Positions 1 to 8,543 of a stretch of 64,000 bases of DNA are shown here, in pieces. Origin of the DNA: DATFDN01 sp963756545 (GTDB taxonomy: Bacteria > Pseudomonadota > Alphaproteobacteria > Acetobacterales > Acetobacteraceae); the NCBI GenBank assembly GCA_963756545.1, contig CAVWNY010000004.1, positions 11,355 to 75,354 of the forward strand, read 5' to 3'. The notes beneath the pieces were generated by a model. That model was not told where the DNA came from, made no database searches, and saw nothing but the letters and a program-made list of their open reading frames with translations. Every line of letters begins with the position of its first letter. Position 1 is the stretch's first letter. A program made the position numbers and the translations under genes.

Positions 1-1286
1 GCCTCTGCCGCGTGTTGCCCGGCGAAGAACTCCGCTGTCAGGGCATGCGCAATGCGCCACTGCGCGGGCGCCGTGTCCTGGACCTCGTCCAGCAGCAGAT
101 GATCGAGCCCGCCGTCGAGCTTGTAGAGCACCCAGGCCGCGCCCGGATCGACCAGCAAATCGGAGCTGCGCCCGATCAGATCGGCGTAATCCAACACGCC
201 GGCCGCGTCCTTGCGCCGCGCATAGCCGTCCAGCATCGGGGCGGCGAGCGTCATCAGGGCGTGCGAGAGCGCCGCCATGTCGCAGCCGCGACGCGCATCC
301 TCGACCGCCGCAACACGCCCGGCCTCCGCCAGCATCGCGTCACGCAGCGTCGGGGCCGTCTTGGCGAGTGTCGAATTGACGAACGCGGTGGCGGCCCGCG
401 GCTCATTCTTGGCGGTGAGGAACGCGGTGCGCCAAACCTCCCATGAAGCGCGTCGCGCCGTCACATCGCCCTCCAGCCAGGCCCGAATGCGCGCGGCCTT
501 TGCGCCGCAAGCGGGCGAGGCTTCCGCCGCGACCCGCTCGGCCGCCGCGCGCAGCGCCTCCGCCTCTGGCCAGGCGATCGCATCGTCCAGCACGTGCTCC
601 GCGCTCGCGTGCATCACCCGCAGCGCCCGTCGCTGTACGGCGGCGAGCGCCGGGCCAAGCACGAGGCTTTCAGCGAGCCGCTCGCGGCTGGCCAGCAACG
701 CCGCAACGAGCTGGTGAAACCGCGCGACGCTGACGAGCCCGGCGAGTCGTCGGAGCGCATCCGCCCTGTCCGTCTCGGTGTGCGCCTCCGCGAGCATGTG
801 CTCGCGCGCCTCGGTCAGGGCGTCGCCCGCCTCGCGCTCGTCGGCCACGATGAAATGCGGCGACAGCGCCGCTTCCAGCGGAAACCGCCGCAGCAGGCTC
901 TGGCAGAAGGCGTGGATGGTGCCGATCCGCATCCCGCCCGGCAGATCGAGCACGGTCGCGAACAGCGCCCTTGCGCGCATCAGCGCCTCGTCAGTCGGCG
1001 TCACCGACAGTGCCATCAACCGAGCCGACAGCGCCGCGTCGCCCAGTGTCACCCACTCGCCCAAGGTGCGATGCAGCCGGAGCGCCATTTCGGCCGCCGC
1101 CGCCTTGGTGAAGGTCAGGCACTGGATGCGTTCGGGCCGCGCGCCGCCCAGCATCAGCCGCAGCAGTCGATCGGTCAGCAGCTTGGTCTTGCCCGATCCC
1201 GCCGAGGCGCCGACGAATGCCGACATGGCCGGGTCCGACCCCAGCCGTTGGGCCGCATTGGCGCGGTCGCGGGCGAGCCGGCTCAC
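1..1286 (-). CDS. addA: AddA-type helicase-nuclease subunit, C-terminus beyond window
   Basis: This is the N-terminal part (about 428 residues) of the UvrD-like helicase subunit of the AddAB double-strand-break repair enzyme, which unwinds and trims DNA ends before RecA loading. A Walker A motif GASAGSGKT lies near residues 25-33, and a helicase motif II of the form LLLDEVQDT lies near residues 395-403. The frame stays open to the left edge, so the rest of the helicase and the nuclease domain are outside the window. The start is a GTG at 1286 whose first bases overlap the addB stop in a GTGA arrangement, a standard sign of translational coupling. Family assignment is strong; only the truncation by the window limits it. 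Confidence 0.93.
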   Translation of the reverse strand, partial: MSRLARDRANAAQRLGSDPAMSAFVGASAGSGKTKLLTDRLLRLMLGGARPERIQCLTFTKAAAAEMALRLHRTLGEWVTLGDAALSARLMALSVTPTDEALMRARALFATVLDLPGGMRIGTIHAFCQSLLRRFPLEAALSPHFIVADEREAGDALTEAREHMLAEAHTETDRADALRRLAGLVSVARFHQLVAALLASRERLAESLVLGPALAAVQRRALRVMHASAEHVLDDAIAWPEAEALRAAAERVAAEASPACGAKAARIRAWLEGDVTARRASWEVWRTAFLTAKNEPRAATAFVNSTLAKTAPTLRDAMLAEAGRVAAVEDARRGCDMAALSHALMTLAAPMLDGYARRKDAAGVLDYADLIGRSSDLLVDPGAAWVLYKLDGGLDHLLLDEVQDTAPAQWRIAHALTAEFFAGQHAAE

Positions 1287-4255
1287 GAATCGTCGCCTTC
1301 ATCCGCGGCCGCCCACTCCGCGACCCGGGCCAACTGGGCGTAGTCCGGAAAGCGCGGTGCGCGGCCGGGCTGCGGCTGCGACAGATAGCAGCGGGCCGGG
1401 TCGTCGAAGAGGTCGATCAACGTGCCGAGCGCATGTCCCGTCGTGCGCGCCGTTGCCGTGATGGCGACCGGGTCGCCATTGCACAGCGCGTGAACCTTGC
1501 CCGGTTCGTGGCCGCCGGTGACGTGCCAGTACGCCAGCTCCGCCGTTTCGCCCGATGCGTCAGGCCCGAACGCCCCCGCCAGCGCCATCGCCGCCTCCAG
1601 CGGAAGCTGCGGAGCCAAGCCGGCCTCCACGTCGCGCAGGGGCGGCACGGTGCCGGTCTTGTAGTCGAGGATGCCGAGTCGCCCGTCTGCACGTCGCTCG
1701 ATCCGGTCGGCGCGGCCGGTGAGCGTGAACCGTCCGCCGGGACGCAGCAGCTCCCAGGCTCCCTTCACCTCGGCGGACACGGCGCGCAGGCCCATTCCCG
1801 CCCGCCGCTCGGTCTCGGTGTCCGCGACCCACGCCGCGATGCGTTCCAGCCGGGGCGCCCACCAGTTCGCCAGCGCGGCCCGCAGCCGGGCATCGGCCAT
1901 CGCGCGCAGCAGGTGATGGCGCAGCCGTGCGGGCGCCTCCGCCGGCCAGTTCGCCCCGACCTCCTCCAGGAAGCGGTGCAGGCCGGCGTGGACCATCGCG
2001 CCGTAGTCGGCCGCGTCGGTGTCCTGCTCAAGAGCGTCCAGCGGCCTCAACCGCAGAATGTGTTTTGCGTGGATCGCATAGGGATCGCGCAGCCAGGTCT
2101 CGATCTCGGTCACGCTCAGCCGACGCGGGCGGCGGGCGACGGCGGGGCAGGGCGTGGGCGGAGCGACCGGGCGGAGCTTGGCGGGCTGGTCCAGCGCCCG
2201 CGCCCAGCCCGCCGCCGGATGGCGCGGCAGCGCCGCGCCGCGCCCGGCGAGGAACATGTCCAGCCGGGTGAGCCAACGCGCCGGCACGGTGGGCGCACCG
2301 TCCAGCCGGCGCGGGCAGGACAAAACCACTTCGGGCGCGGCGAAGGTCGCGGCGACGAAGTCGTGCGCCGCCTGGCCGATCGCCTCCTCGGGCGAGGGCA
2401 GCCCGACCCGCGCGCGCATCGGGCGCGACAGCCACGGACCAGGCTCCGCCGCCGGGGGCCACACGCCCTCCGACAGCCCGCCCAGGACCAGCACGTCCAC
2501 GCTCTGAAGCCGCGCCTCCAGCAGGCCCCAGATGAACACCCTCGGATGCTCCGCCCCGTCGCGCCCGCGCAGGGCACGCCGGCTGCGCACCGCCGGGCCA
2601 CCGGCGAGCACGGCATCCAGCAGGGCGGGCAGCACTTCGCGCGGCTGGTCGGGCAGGATCGGCACGGCGGCCAGCACGGCGGCCAGATGCGCCGACAATG
2701 CGTCGCCCTCCTCGCCGGACCACAGTCGGGCCGGCCCAAGCTGGTCCTCGGTCGCGGCCAGGCGTTCGGCCGCCTCGATCAACCCGGCCAACGCCTCGGC
2801 CGGGGCCGCCGCCAAGGTGGCGCCGAACCGCAGCGCGGGCGCCAGACACGCCTCCACACGCCCGAGCAGGTCCGATGCCGGCGTGCGCAGCGCGGCGGGC
2901 GCCTGGTCCAGACCGTGACGCAAGCCGCTCAGCCCCGGCGCCGGGCGCGGGCCGCGCAGGCATGCCAGCTCCAGGGCGCGCGCCCCGGCGCGGCAGACGG
3001 AAGGCGACAGACCGGCGGCGGCGAGCGGATGCTTGAGCAAGGCGAGCAGCGGCACCGGCGCCAGCTCCTCGGCCACCGCTCGCGCGATCAGCCGCAGGAA
3101 CACGGCGGGCGGCGTCTCAGCCGACGGCTCGCCGGCGCTGTCGTCGGCGACGATCCCCCAGCGCAGCAGCTCCGCCGTGACCCGCCCGGCCAGCGCCCGG
3201 TCCGGCGTCACCAGGGCGGCGCGGGCGTCTCGCGTCTCCAGCGCGTCGCGCAGGATCAGCGCGATCGCCGCCGCTTCCTCCTGCTGGTCGGCCGGCTCCA
3301 GCCGCCACAGGCCGGCAACGTCGGCGGGGCCCGCACCGGTCCAGTCCTCGGCCAGCGCGGCGCCGGGCAGCAGGGCGCGGCGCATGGTTTGGGCCCGACG
3401 CTCGGGAATCGCGGTCTGCGCCGTCGTTTGCCAGGGCCGCACGCCCGCTCGGTCCACCCCAAGCCCGTACAGCAGCGATCGCAGCCCCGCCTGCGGATGC
3501 GATGCTTCAAGCGCCTTCCAGGCCGCTTCCGTCAGGTCGTGGTCGAGGCCCGGCAGCACCACCGCCCCGCCCGGGAGGAGCGCCACGACGGCGGCGAGGC
3601 GGGAGACCGCCGGGACGGCGGCCGTGGTGCCCGCGATCAGCACGCGATGGGCAGGTGGGTCATGCTCCCACGCAGCGGCTTGCGCGTTCAGCAACGCAAC
3701 CTGCCGGGCCGCCGGATTCATCACTCCGTGCTCGGCGAGCCAGCCCGGCCAGTGCTCGGTGACGATCTGCAGGAAGTCCAGCGTCCGCGCCCAGTGCTGG
3801 GCGAAATCCTGGTCCGCCGCGTCGGGGAGGCGGGCGGCGAGGTCGATCTCGGCCCGCTCGGCCTCGTCCATCAGCGCCGCCAGTTCCTCCGCCAGCCGCC
3901 ACGCGCGGTCGGCCGTGCGTGGCGCGCCGTCGCGGCCGGCCATGGCCAGGATCAGGCAGCAGAGCGCGGCGAGACGCTGCGCCGGCTCTACCGCCGGCGG
4001 CAGGTCCAGCGTGCCGGCCAGCGCCAGCGACGCCTCGTCCGGCGCGCCGATGGCGGTGATCCGCGGCAGCAGCAGCGCCCGCCCGCCCGAGGCGCGCAGG
4101 AACGCCGCAGCCAATGACCGTGCTGCGCGGCGCGTAGGCAGCAGGATCAATCCCTCCGCCGCTGCGAGCGGATCCCGCGCCTCGGTCGCCGCCAGCCACT
4201 CCGCCGCGATCGCGTCAAGGAAGGGAACGTGCGCGGGGATGCTGAACAGGTTCAT
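1283..4255 (-). CDS. addB: AddB, double-strand break repair subunit
   Basis: A 990-residue partner of AddA. AddB proteins combine an inactive helicase-like core with a C-terminal RecB-family nuclease that cuts one strand. The nuclease motif is visible as ILDYKTGT about 100 residues from the C-terminus. The N-terminal half carries the degenerate nucleotide-binding stretch LILLPTRRAARS typical of alphaproteobacterial AddB, in place of a proper Walker A. The start at 4255 (MNLFSIPAH) overlaps the tsaE stop by four bases, and the stop overlaps the addA GTG by four bases, so tsaE, addB and addA form one operon. The same frame continues upstream through the 5' part of tsaE because of the tsaE frameshift; that extension is not part of AddB. 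Confidence 0.93.
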   Translation of the reverse strand: MNLFSIPAHVPFLDAIAAEWLAATEARDPLAAAEGLILLPTRRAARSLAAAFLRASGGRALLLPRITAIGAPDEASLALAGTLDLPPAVEPAQRLAALCCLILAMAGRDGAPRTADRAWRLAEELAALMDEAERAEIDLAARLPDAADQDFAQHWARTLDFLQIVTEHWPGWLAEHGVMNPAARQVALLNAQAAAWEHDPPAHRVLIAGTTAAVPAVSRLAAVVALLPGGAVVLPGLDHDLTEAAWKALEASHPQAGLRSLLYGLGVDRAGVRPWQTTAQTAIPERRAQTMRRALLPGAALAEDWTGAGPADVAGLWRLEPADQQEEAAAIALILRDALETRDARAALVTPDRALAGRVTAELLRWGIVADDSAGEPSAETPPAVFLRLIARAVAEELAPVPLLALLKHPLAAAGLSPSVCRAGARALELACLRGPRPAPGLSGLRHGLDQAPAALRTPASDLLGRVEACLAPALRFGATLAAAPAEALAGLIEAAERLAATEDQLGPARLWSGEEGDALSAHLAAVLAAVPILPDQPREVLPALLDAVLAGGPAVRSRRALRGRDGAEHPRVFIWGLLEARLQSVDVLVLGGLSEGVWPPAAEPGPWLSRPMRARVGLPSPEEAIGQAAHDFVAATFAAPEVVLSCPRRLDGAPTVPARWLTRLDMFLAGRGAALPRHPAAGWARALDQPAKLRPVAPPTPCPAVARRPRRLSVTEIETWLRDPYAIHAKHILRLRPLDALEQDTDAADYGAMVHAGLHRFLEEVGANWPAEAPARLRHHLLRAMADARLRAALANWWAPRLERIAAWVADTETERRAGMGLRAVSAEVKGAWELLRPGGRFTLTGRADRIERRADGRLGILDYKTGTVPPLRDVEAGLAPQLPLEAAMALAGAFGPDASGETAELAYWHVTGGHEPGKVHALCNGDPVAITATARTTGHALGTLIDLFDDPARCYLSQPQPGRAPRFPDYAQLARVAEWAAADEGDDS

Positions 4256-4708
4256 CCCGAAAGCCCCGCGCGATCGGGCCAGCCGGTCAGCCGCGCGCGC
4301 CGCGCCTCTCCGTGGGCGAGGGCGAGTTCCAGCACCAGCGCCCCGTCGGGGCGAAGCGCGCCCAGCCGGTCGGGCCATTCGACCACCACGACGTCGCGCA
4401 CCGCATCCTCCCACCCAAGCTCGGCCAGCGCGCCGGGACCGTCCAGCCGCCAGAGGTCGAAATGATGCACCGGGCCGAGTCGTGTCTCGTAGGTCTGCAC
4501 CAGGGTGAAGCTCGGACTGGGCACCTCCAGCCCCGGAATCCCCCGTCAGCGCGCGCAGGAATGCGCGGGCGAAGGCGGTCTTGCCGGCGCCGAGCGCGCC
4601 TTCGAGCAGGATCGCATCGCCCGCCCGCGTCCGCGCCGCCAGCCCCCCGGCCAGGCGCTCGGTAGCCGCGAGGTCCGGCAGGTCGAAGACTCGGTGCGTG
4701 TCCGGCAT
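4252..4708 (-). pseudogene. tsaE: tsaE, tRNA t6A-modification ATPase, single-base frameshift
   Basis: TsaE is the ATPase that drives the TsaBD complex making N6-threonylcarbamoyladenosine on tRNAs. The first half (start 4708, MPDTHRVFD) contains the Walker A EGALGAGKT. The second half lies in another frame and begins VPSPSFTLVQTYE, with the conserved HHFDLWRL and VVVEWPDR segments. A one-base gain in one of two short C runs (plus-strand positions 4531-4534 or 4540-4544) accounts for the break. Everything else is intact, including the four-base overlap with addB. TsaE is normally essential and the rest of the gene shows no decay, so a sequencing or assembly indel is more likely than real inactivation. 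Restoring the frame gives a protein of about 150 residues, the usual family length. Confidence 0.85.
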
Positions 4709-4763
4709 CGGCGCACTCTGCCCCGCTTGCCCCGATGTCGCCACGTGCCGTACGTCCACTCCC

Positions 4764-5777
4764 ATGAGCACGCCCATCGAAACTGACGTCGCCATCATCG
4801 GAGCCGGCCCCGTGGGCCTGTTCGCCGTATTCGAGTTGGGGATGCTGAAGCTCAGCAGCGTCCTGATGGACGCGCTGGCCGAGGTAGGCGGCCAGTGCGC
4901 CGCGCTGTACCCGGAGAAGCCGATCTACGACATCCCCGCGCACCCCGCCGTCGGTGCAGGCGAGCTGGTGGCACAGCTCGAACGCCAGATCGCGCCGTTC
5001 CACGCCCCGCGCCTGCTGGGCCGGCGCGTCGAGCGGCTCGCCGGCGAGGCCGGCGGCTTCACGCTCGGCACCGACCAGGGCGACGAGGTGCGCGCCAAGG
5101 CGGTCGTCATCGCCGCCGGCGCCGGCGCCTTCGGCCCGAACCGCCCGCCGATCGCGGGTCTCGCCGCCTACGAGGCCACGGGCGCCGTGCAGTATTACGT
5201 GCGACGGCGGGAGGATTTCCGGGACAAGCGCGTCGTCATCGCGGGCGGCGGCGATTCGGCCGTGGATTGGGCGCTCGCGCTGAAGGACATCGCCCGCGTC
5301 GCCGTCGTGCATCGCCGCCCGAAGTTCCGCGCCGCCCCCGAAAGCGCCGCCCACCTGGAAGCCGCGGCGGCACGCGGGGAGCTCGATTTGGTGATCCCCT
5401 ACCAGTTGGCCGGCCTGCACGGAGATGCGGGGGTGCTGACCGAGGTGGCGGTCGCCACGCTGAAGGGCGAGGCGCGGCGGCTGCCGGCCGATGCCCTGCT
5501 CGCGTTCTTCGGCCTCTCGACGGATCTCGGCCCGATCGCCGACTGGGGATGTGATCTGGAAATGCACCACGTCCTGGTGGAACCGGCGACCTGCCAGACC
5601 AGCCTGCCGGGCGTGTTCGCAATCGGCGACGTGGCGAGCTATCCGGGCAAGCTCAAGCTGATCCTCCAAGGCTTTAGCGAGGCGGCGATGGCCGCCCATG
5701 CGATCCACGCCGTCGCACGCCCTGGGCAGGCGCTGCACTTCGAGTACTCGACCACGAAGGGAGTGCCGGCGGGTTGA
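4764..5777 (+). CDS. Ferredoxin/flavodoxin-NADP+ reductase, thioredoxin-reductase-like type
   Basis: A 337-residue flavoenzyme of the YumC-type ferredoxin-NADP+ reductases, which pass electrons between NADPH and ferredoxin. The FAD-binding motif GAGPVGL is at residues 13-19. It is followed by GGQCAALYPEKPIYDIP, which is characteristic of this family and lacks the CxxC disulfide of thioredoxin reductase. A second dinucleotide motif GGGDSAVDWA marks the NADPH domain, and FAIGDVASYPGKLKL near the C-terminus closes the FAD site. The start chosen (MSTPIETD) leaves only three residues before the first beta strand; earlier in-frame codons would add an arginine-rich stretch overlapping tsaE upstream on the other strand. 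It could reduce the ferredoxins used by the 2-oxoacid oxidoreductase encoded further along, but that link is only inference. Confidence 0.9.
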   Translation: MSTPIETDVAIIGAGPVGLFAVFELGMLKLSSVLMDALAEVGGQCAALYPEKPIYDIPAHPAVGAGELVAQLERQIAPFHAPRLLGRRVERLAGEAGGFTLGTDQGDEVRAKAVVIAAGAGAFGPNRPPIAGLAAYEATGAVQYYVRRREDFRDKRVVIAGGGDSAVDWALALKDIARVAVVHRRPKFRAAPESAAHLEAAAARGELDLVIPYQLAGLHGDAGVLTEVAVATLKGEARRLPADALLAFFGLSTDLGPIADWGCDLEMHHVLVEPATCQTSLPGVFAIGDVASYPGKLKLILQGFSEAAMAAHAIHAVARPGQALHFEYSTTKGVPAG

Positions 5778-5860
5778 GCGCGAACCCAGGGCGGCCGTGG
5801 CGCGTTTCCCTGGGAACGAAACCGCTCGCCCGATGCCTTCGGGTTTGGAAGGACACGCAG

Positions 5861-6418
5861 ATGCAGCCCCGGATCCTGCTTGCGACAGCCTTGCTGACCG
5901 GCCTCGGCTTCGCCGTGCAGGCGCAGCCCTTGCCGCCGCAGCTCACCTACGTCCAACCGCTCTCGCGGCCCGCCGTGCAGACCGTGCAGGAGCAGCTGCA
6001 CAAGGCCGGCGACTATGGCGGCCGGATCGATGGGGTTTGGGGACCGGACAGCGTCGTGGCGCTGCAACGCTTCCAGCAGACCCATGGCCTGCAAGTGACC
6101 GGCCAGCTCAACGAGGCGACGGTCAGGACGCTGGGCCTCAACGCCGACGCGCTGCTGGGCGGCCCGCAAATCGCCGCCGGTCCCGCCGGCCCGGCCCCCT
6201 CGGCCACCACGATGGCGCCCGAGCCCGTGCGCGCCGTCCAGGGGCGGCTGCGTGAGATGGGCTTCTACCGCGGCCCCCTCGATGGCGTCTGGGGGCCGGA
6301 GATGCAGGCGGCGATCGCGCAGTTCCAGAAAAGCCGGGGCCTGGAGCCGAACAGCCAGCTCAACCCGGCGACCGTCGCCGCGCTCGGCTTCCAGCCGGGG
6401 ATGGCGGCCGTGCGGTAA
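5861..6418 (+). CDS. Exported protein with two peptidoglycan-binding domains
   Basis: A 185-residue protein with a signal peptide of about 22 residues ending AVQAQP, so it probably acts in the periplasm. Two PG_binding_1 repeats follow, at about residues 37-92 and 117-172. Both show the family pattern of a helix, the core DGVWGP, and a closing helix ending in LGL or LGF. No catalytic domain is present, so it may bind or tether to cell wall rather than cut it. The start at 5861 is preceded by GGAAGGA at 5847-5853 with good spacing; an upstream ATG overlapping the reductase gene lacks the signal peptide context. It stands alone on its strand, converging on the aldolase gene. Confidence 0.8.
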   Translation: MQPRILLATALLTGLGFAVQAQPLPPQLTYVQPLSRPAVQTVQEQLHKAGDYGGRIDGVWGPDSVVALQRFQQTHGLQVTGQLNEATVRTLGLNADALLGGPQIAAGPAGPAPSATTMAPEPVRAVQGRLREMGFYRGPLDGVWGPEMQAAIAQFQKSRGLEPNSQLNPATVAALGFQPGMAAVR

Positions 6419-6467
6419 GCGAGGGCTAACTCGCGTACTCCGGCTCCTCCCGGTCCAGCACCCGACG

Positions 6468-7187
6468 TCACGCATCCAGGTGCAGACGCGCGTCGATTCG
6501 CTCGCCCCACGCACCGCGCCAGCGCCGCCGGGCCGCTTCGGGCAGCCGGCGCAGTCGCTGGCCGGTGCCCATCGCCGTCATCTGGTACACGCAGGTGCGC
6601 TCGGCGATGAACAGCTCGTCGAACGCATCGTGCACCGTCGGGCCAACCACGGTGACGCCGTGACTTGCCATGATGAGGATCGTCTTGTCGCCCAACACCC
6701 GCGCCATGCGGTCGCCTTCGGCCGTGTCGCCCGCCGGTTCATCGCCTTGCACGTCCACCGCGACGCGGTCGTTCAGTAGCAGGTTGTTGTGGTGCGCGAG
6801 CGCCAGCTCCGGTTCCTCCAGCAGCGACAGCGCGGTGAGCCAGCGCGGATGCACGTGCAACACGCAGGCCGCGTCCGGCCGGGCCATATGAATGCGGGCG
6901 TGAATGTGGAAGGCGACGTTGCGCAGTTCGCCCGTGCCACGCACCACGCGCCCGTCGAGGTCGCAGACGATCAGCGTGCTCGCCGTGATCTCCTGGAACA
7001 GCAGGCCGCGGGGGTTGATGAGGAACAGCGGCGGCTCCCCCGGCCGGGCGGGCAGCATCAGCGAATTGTGGTTGCCGATCTGCTCGTTCCAGCCATGCCG
7101 CGCGGCGATGCGGAAGACCGCCGCCATGTCGCGGCGCAGCCGCCGCTCGATCGCCTCGGCGTCTGACGACATCCCTTGGCACGACAT
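6468..7187 (-). CDS. Class II aldolase/adducin family protein
   Basis: About 239 residues (or 234 if the ATG at 7172 is used). Proteins of this family are zinc-dependent aldolases, epimerases or decarboxylases acting on small sugar phosphates or hydroxy acids. Metal ligands are visible as the HVHPRW pair in the middle of the protein and the third histidine in MASHGVTVVGPTVHDAF. The N-terminal GWNEQIGNHNSLML corresponds to the family's phosphate-site segment, although the usual GNxS pattern is altered, so the substrate may not be a sugar phosphate. The gene is divergent from the adjacent flavoenzyme gene, with about 40 bases between starts, so the two may share a control region. The substrate cannot be told from sequence. 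Confidence 0.82.
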   Translation of the reverse strand: MSCQGMSSDAEAIERRLRRDMAAVFRIAARHGWNEQIGNHNSLMLPARPGEPPLFLINPRGLLFQEITASTLIVCDLDGRVVRGTGELRNVAFHIHARIHMARPDAACVLHVHPRWLTALSLLEEPELALAHHNNLLLNDRVAVDVQGDEPAGDTAEGDRMARVLGDKTILIMASHGVTVVGPTVHDAFDELFIAERTCVYQMTAMGTGQRLRRLPEAARRRWRGAWGERIDARLHLDA

Positions 7188-7226
7188 CGCTTGCTCCCTT
7201 CGCCGCCCGCCTCGAGGATGCTTCGC

Positions 7227-8543
7227 ATGTCCCCGCCTGTCGATCCCGTCGCCTCCGACCCCGATCTGCCCGCCCGCGTCGACGTAGTGGTGGTGGGCGG
7301 CGGCATCATCGGGGTCTGCACGGCGCTGTTCCTGGCGGAAAAGGGGGTCTCGGTCGCGTTGTGCGAGAAGGGCCGCATCGGCGCTGAGCAGTCCAGCCGC
7401 AACTGGGGCTGGTGCCGCACGATGGGTCGGGACGCGGCCGAGCTTCCGCTCGCGATCGAGAGCCTGCGCCTCTGGCACGGCATGAACGCGCGCACGGGGC
7501 GGGAAACCGGGTTCCGCCAGGCCGGCATCGCCTATCTCTGCGCGACCGAGGACGAGATCGCCGCGCAGCGGCGATGGCTCGATCAGGCGGGGCAGTACCA
7601 GGTGGAGGCGCGACTGGTGCGTGGCGCCGCGCTGGACGCGCTGTTCCCCGGCGCCGCCATTCCGCTCGCCGGCGCGCTCCTCACCCCGGGGGACAGCCGC
7701 GCGGAGCCGGCGCTGGCCGCGCCCGCCATCGCGGAGGCGGCGCGGGCGGCGGGGGCCGCGATCCTCACCGGCTGCGCGGTGCGCGGGTTGGAGACCGAAG
7801 CCGGGCGGGTCGCCGGCGTCGCCACCGAGCGGGGCCGGATCGCCTGCCAAGCCGTGGTGCTGGCCGGCGGCGCCTGGTCGCGCCTGTTTTGCGGCAACCA
7901 CGGCATCGATTTGCCGCAGCTCAAGATCCTGGGCTCGGTGCTACGAACGCGCCCGCTGGACGGCCCCGACATCAGTGCCGGCGGCCCCGGCTTCGCGTTC
8001 CGCAAGCGCGCGGATGGCGGCTACACCGTGGCGCGGCGAGGCGCGAGCGAGCATCATCTCGTTCCGGACAGCCTGCGTCTGCTGCCCCGTTTCCTGCCGA
8101 GCCTGCGGTCGGAGTGGAAGGAACTGCGCCTGCGCGTGCGCGGCCGGTTTCTGGAGGAATGGCGGGTGCCGCGACGCTGGGCACTGGATCAAGCCTCCCC
8201 GTTCGAGACGGTACGCGTGCTCGACCCCGCGCCGTCGTCCAGCATCCTCGACGATGCGCGGCGCAGCCTCGCGCGCGCCTTCCCCGGCTTCGCGCGCATG
8301 GAGGTGGCGGAAACCTGGGGCGGGCTGATGGACGTGACGCCGGACGCGGTCCCCGTGATCGGCGCGGTACCGGGTGTGACCGGCTTTTACCTCGCGACCG
8401 GCTTCTCTGGTCACGGTTTCGGCATCGGCCCCGGGGCTGGCCGGCTGATGGCCGATCTCGTCGCGGGCGACCCGCCGGTGGTGGATGCCGCTCCGTTCCG
8501 TCTGGAGCGGTTCCGGTCAGCCTCGGTTAGAGGCCGCTCCTGA
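7227..8543 (+). CDS. D-amino-acid-oxidase-like FAD-dependent oxidoreductase (DadA/SoxB type)
   Basis: A 438-residue flavoenzyme of the DAO family, which oxidises secondary or primary amines of amino acids to imines. The FAD-binding glycine motif VVVGGGIIGVCTALFLAEKG is at about residues 20-40. The segment SSRNWGWCRTMGRD follows, as in many proteobacterial members, and the C-terminal flavin contact is TGFSGHGFGIGPGAG. Start 7227 was preferred over the ATG at 7218 because GAGGA at 7213-7217 is ideally spaced for it. The 3' end overlaps the convergent otsA gene by 17 bases. The amine substrate is unknown; catabolism of an N-methylated or D-amino acid is the usual role. Confidence 0.85.
   Translation: MSPPVDPVASDPDLPARVDVVVVGGGIIGVCTALFLAEKGVSVALCEKGRIGAEQSSRNWGWCRTMGRDAAELPLAIESLRLWHGMNARTGRETGFRQAGIAYLCATEDEIAAQRRWLDQAGQYQVEARLVRGAALDALFPGAAIPLAGALLTPGDSRAEPALAAPAIAEAARAAGAAILTGCAVRGLETEAGRVAGVATERGRIACQAVVLAGGAWSRLFCGNHGIDLPQLKILGSVLRTRPLDGPDISAGGPGFAFRKRADGGYTVARRGASEHHLVPDSLRLLPRFLPSLRSEWKELRLRVRGRFLEEWRVPRRWALDQASPFETVRVLDPAPSSSILDDARRSLARAFPGFARMEVAETWGGLMDVTPDAVPVIGAVPGVTGFYLATGFSGHGFGIGPGAGRLMADLVAGDPPVVDAAPFRLERFRSASVRGRS

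Noticed and set aside
1217..4117. A 966-residue open frame on the plus strand across addB
   Set aside because: It is a high-GC mirror of addB codons, arginine- and proline-rich, with no motif; addB on the other strand is clearly the gene.
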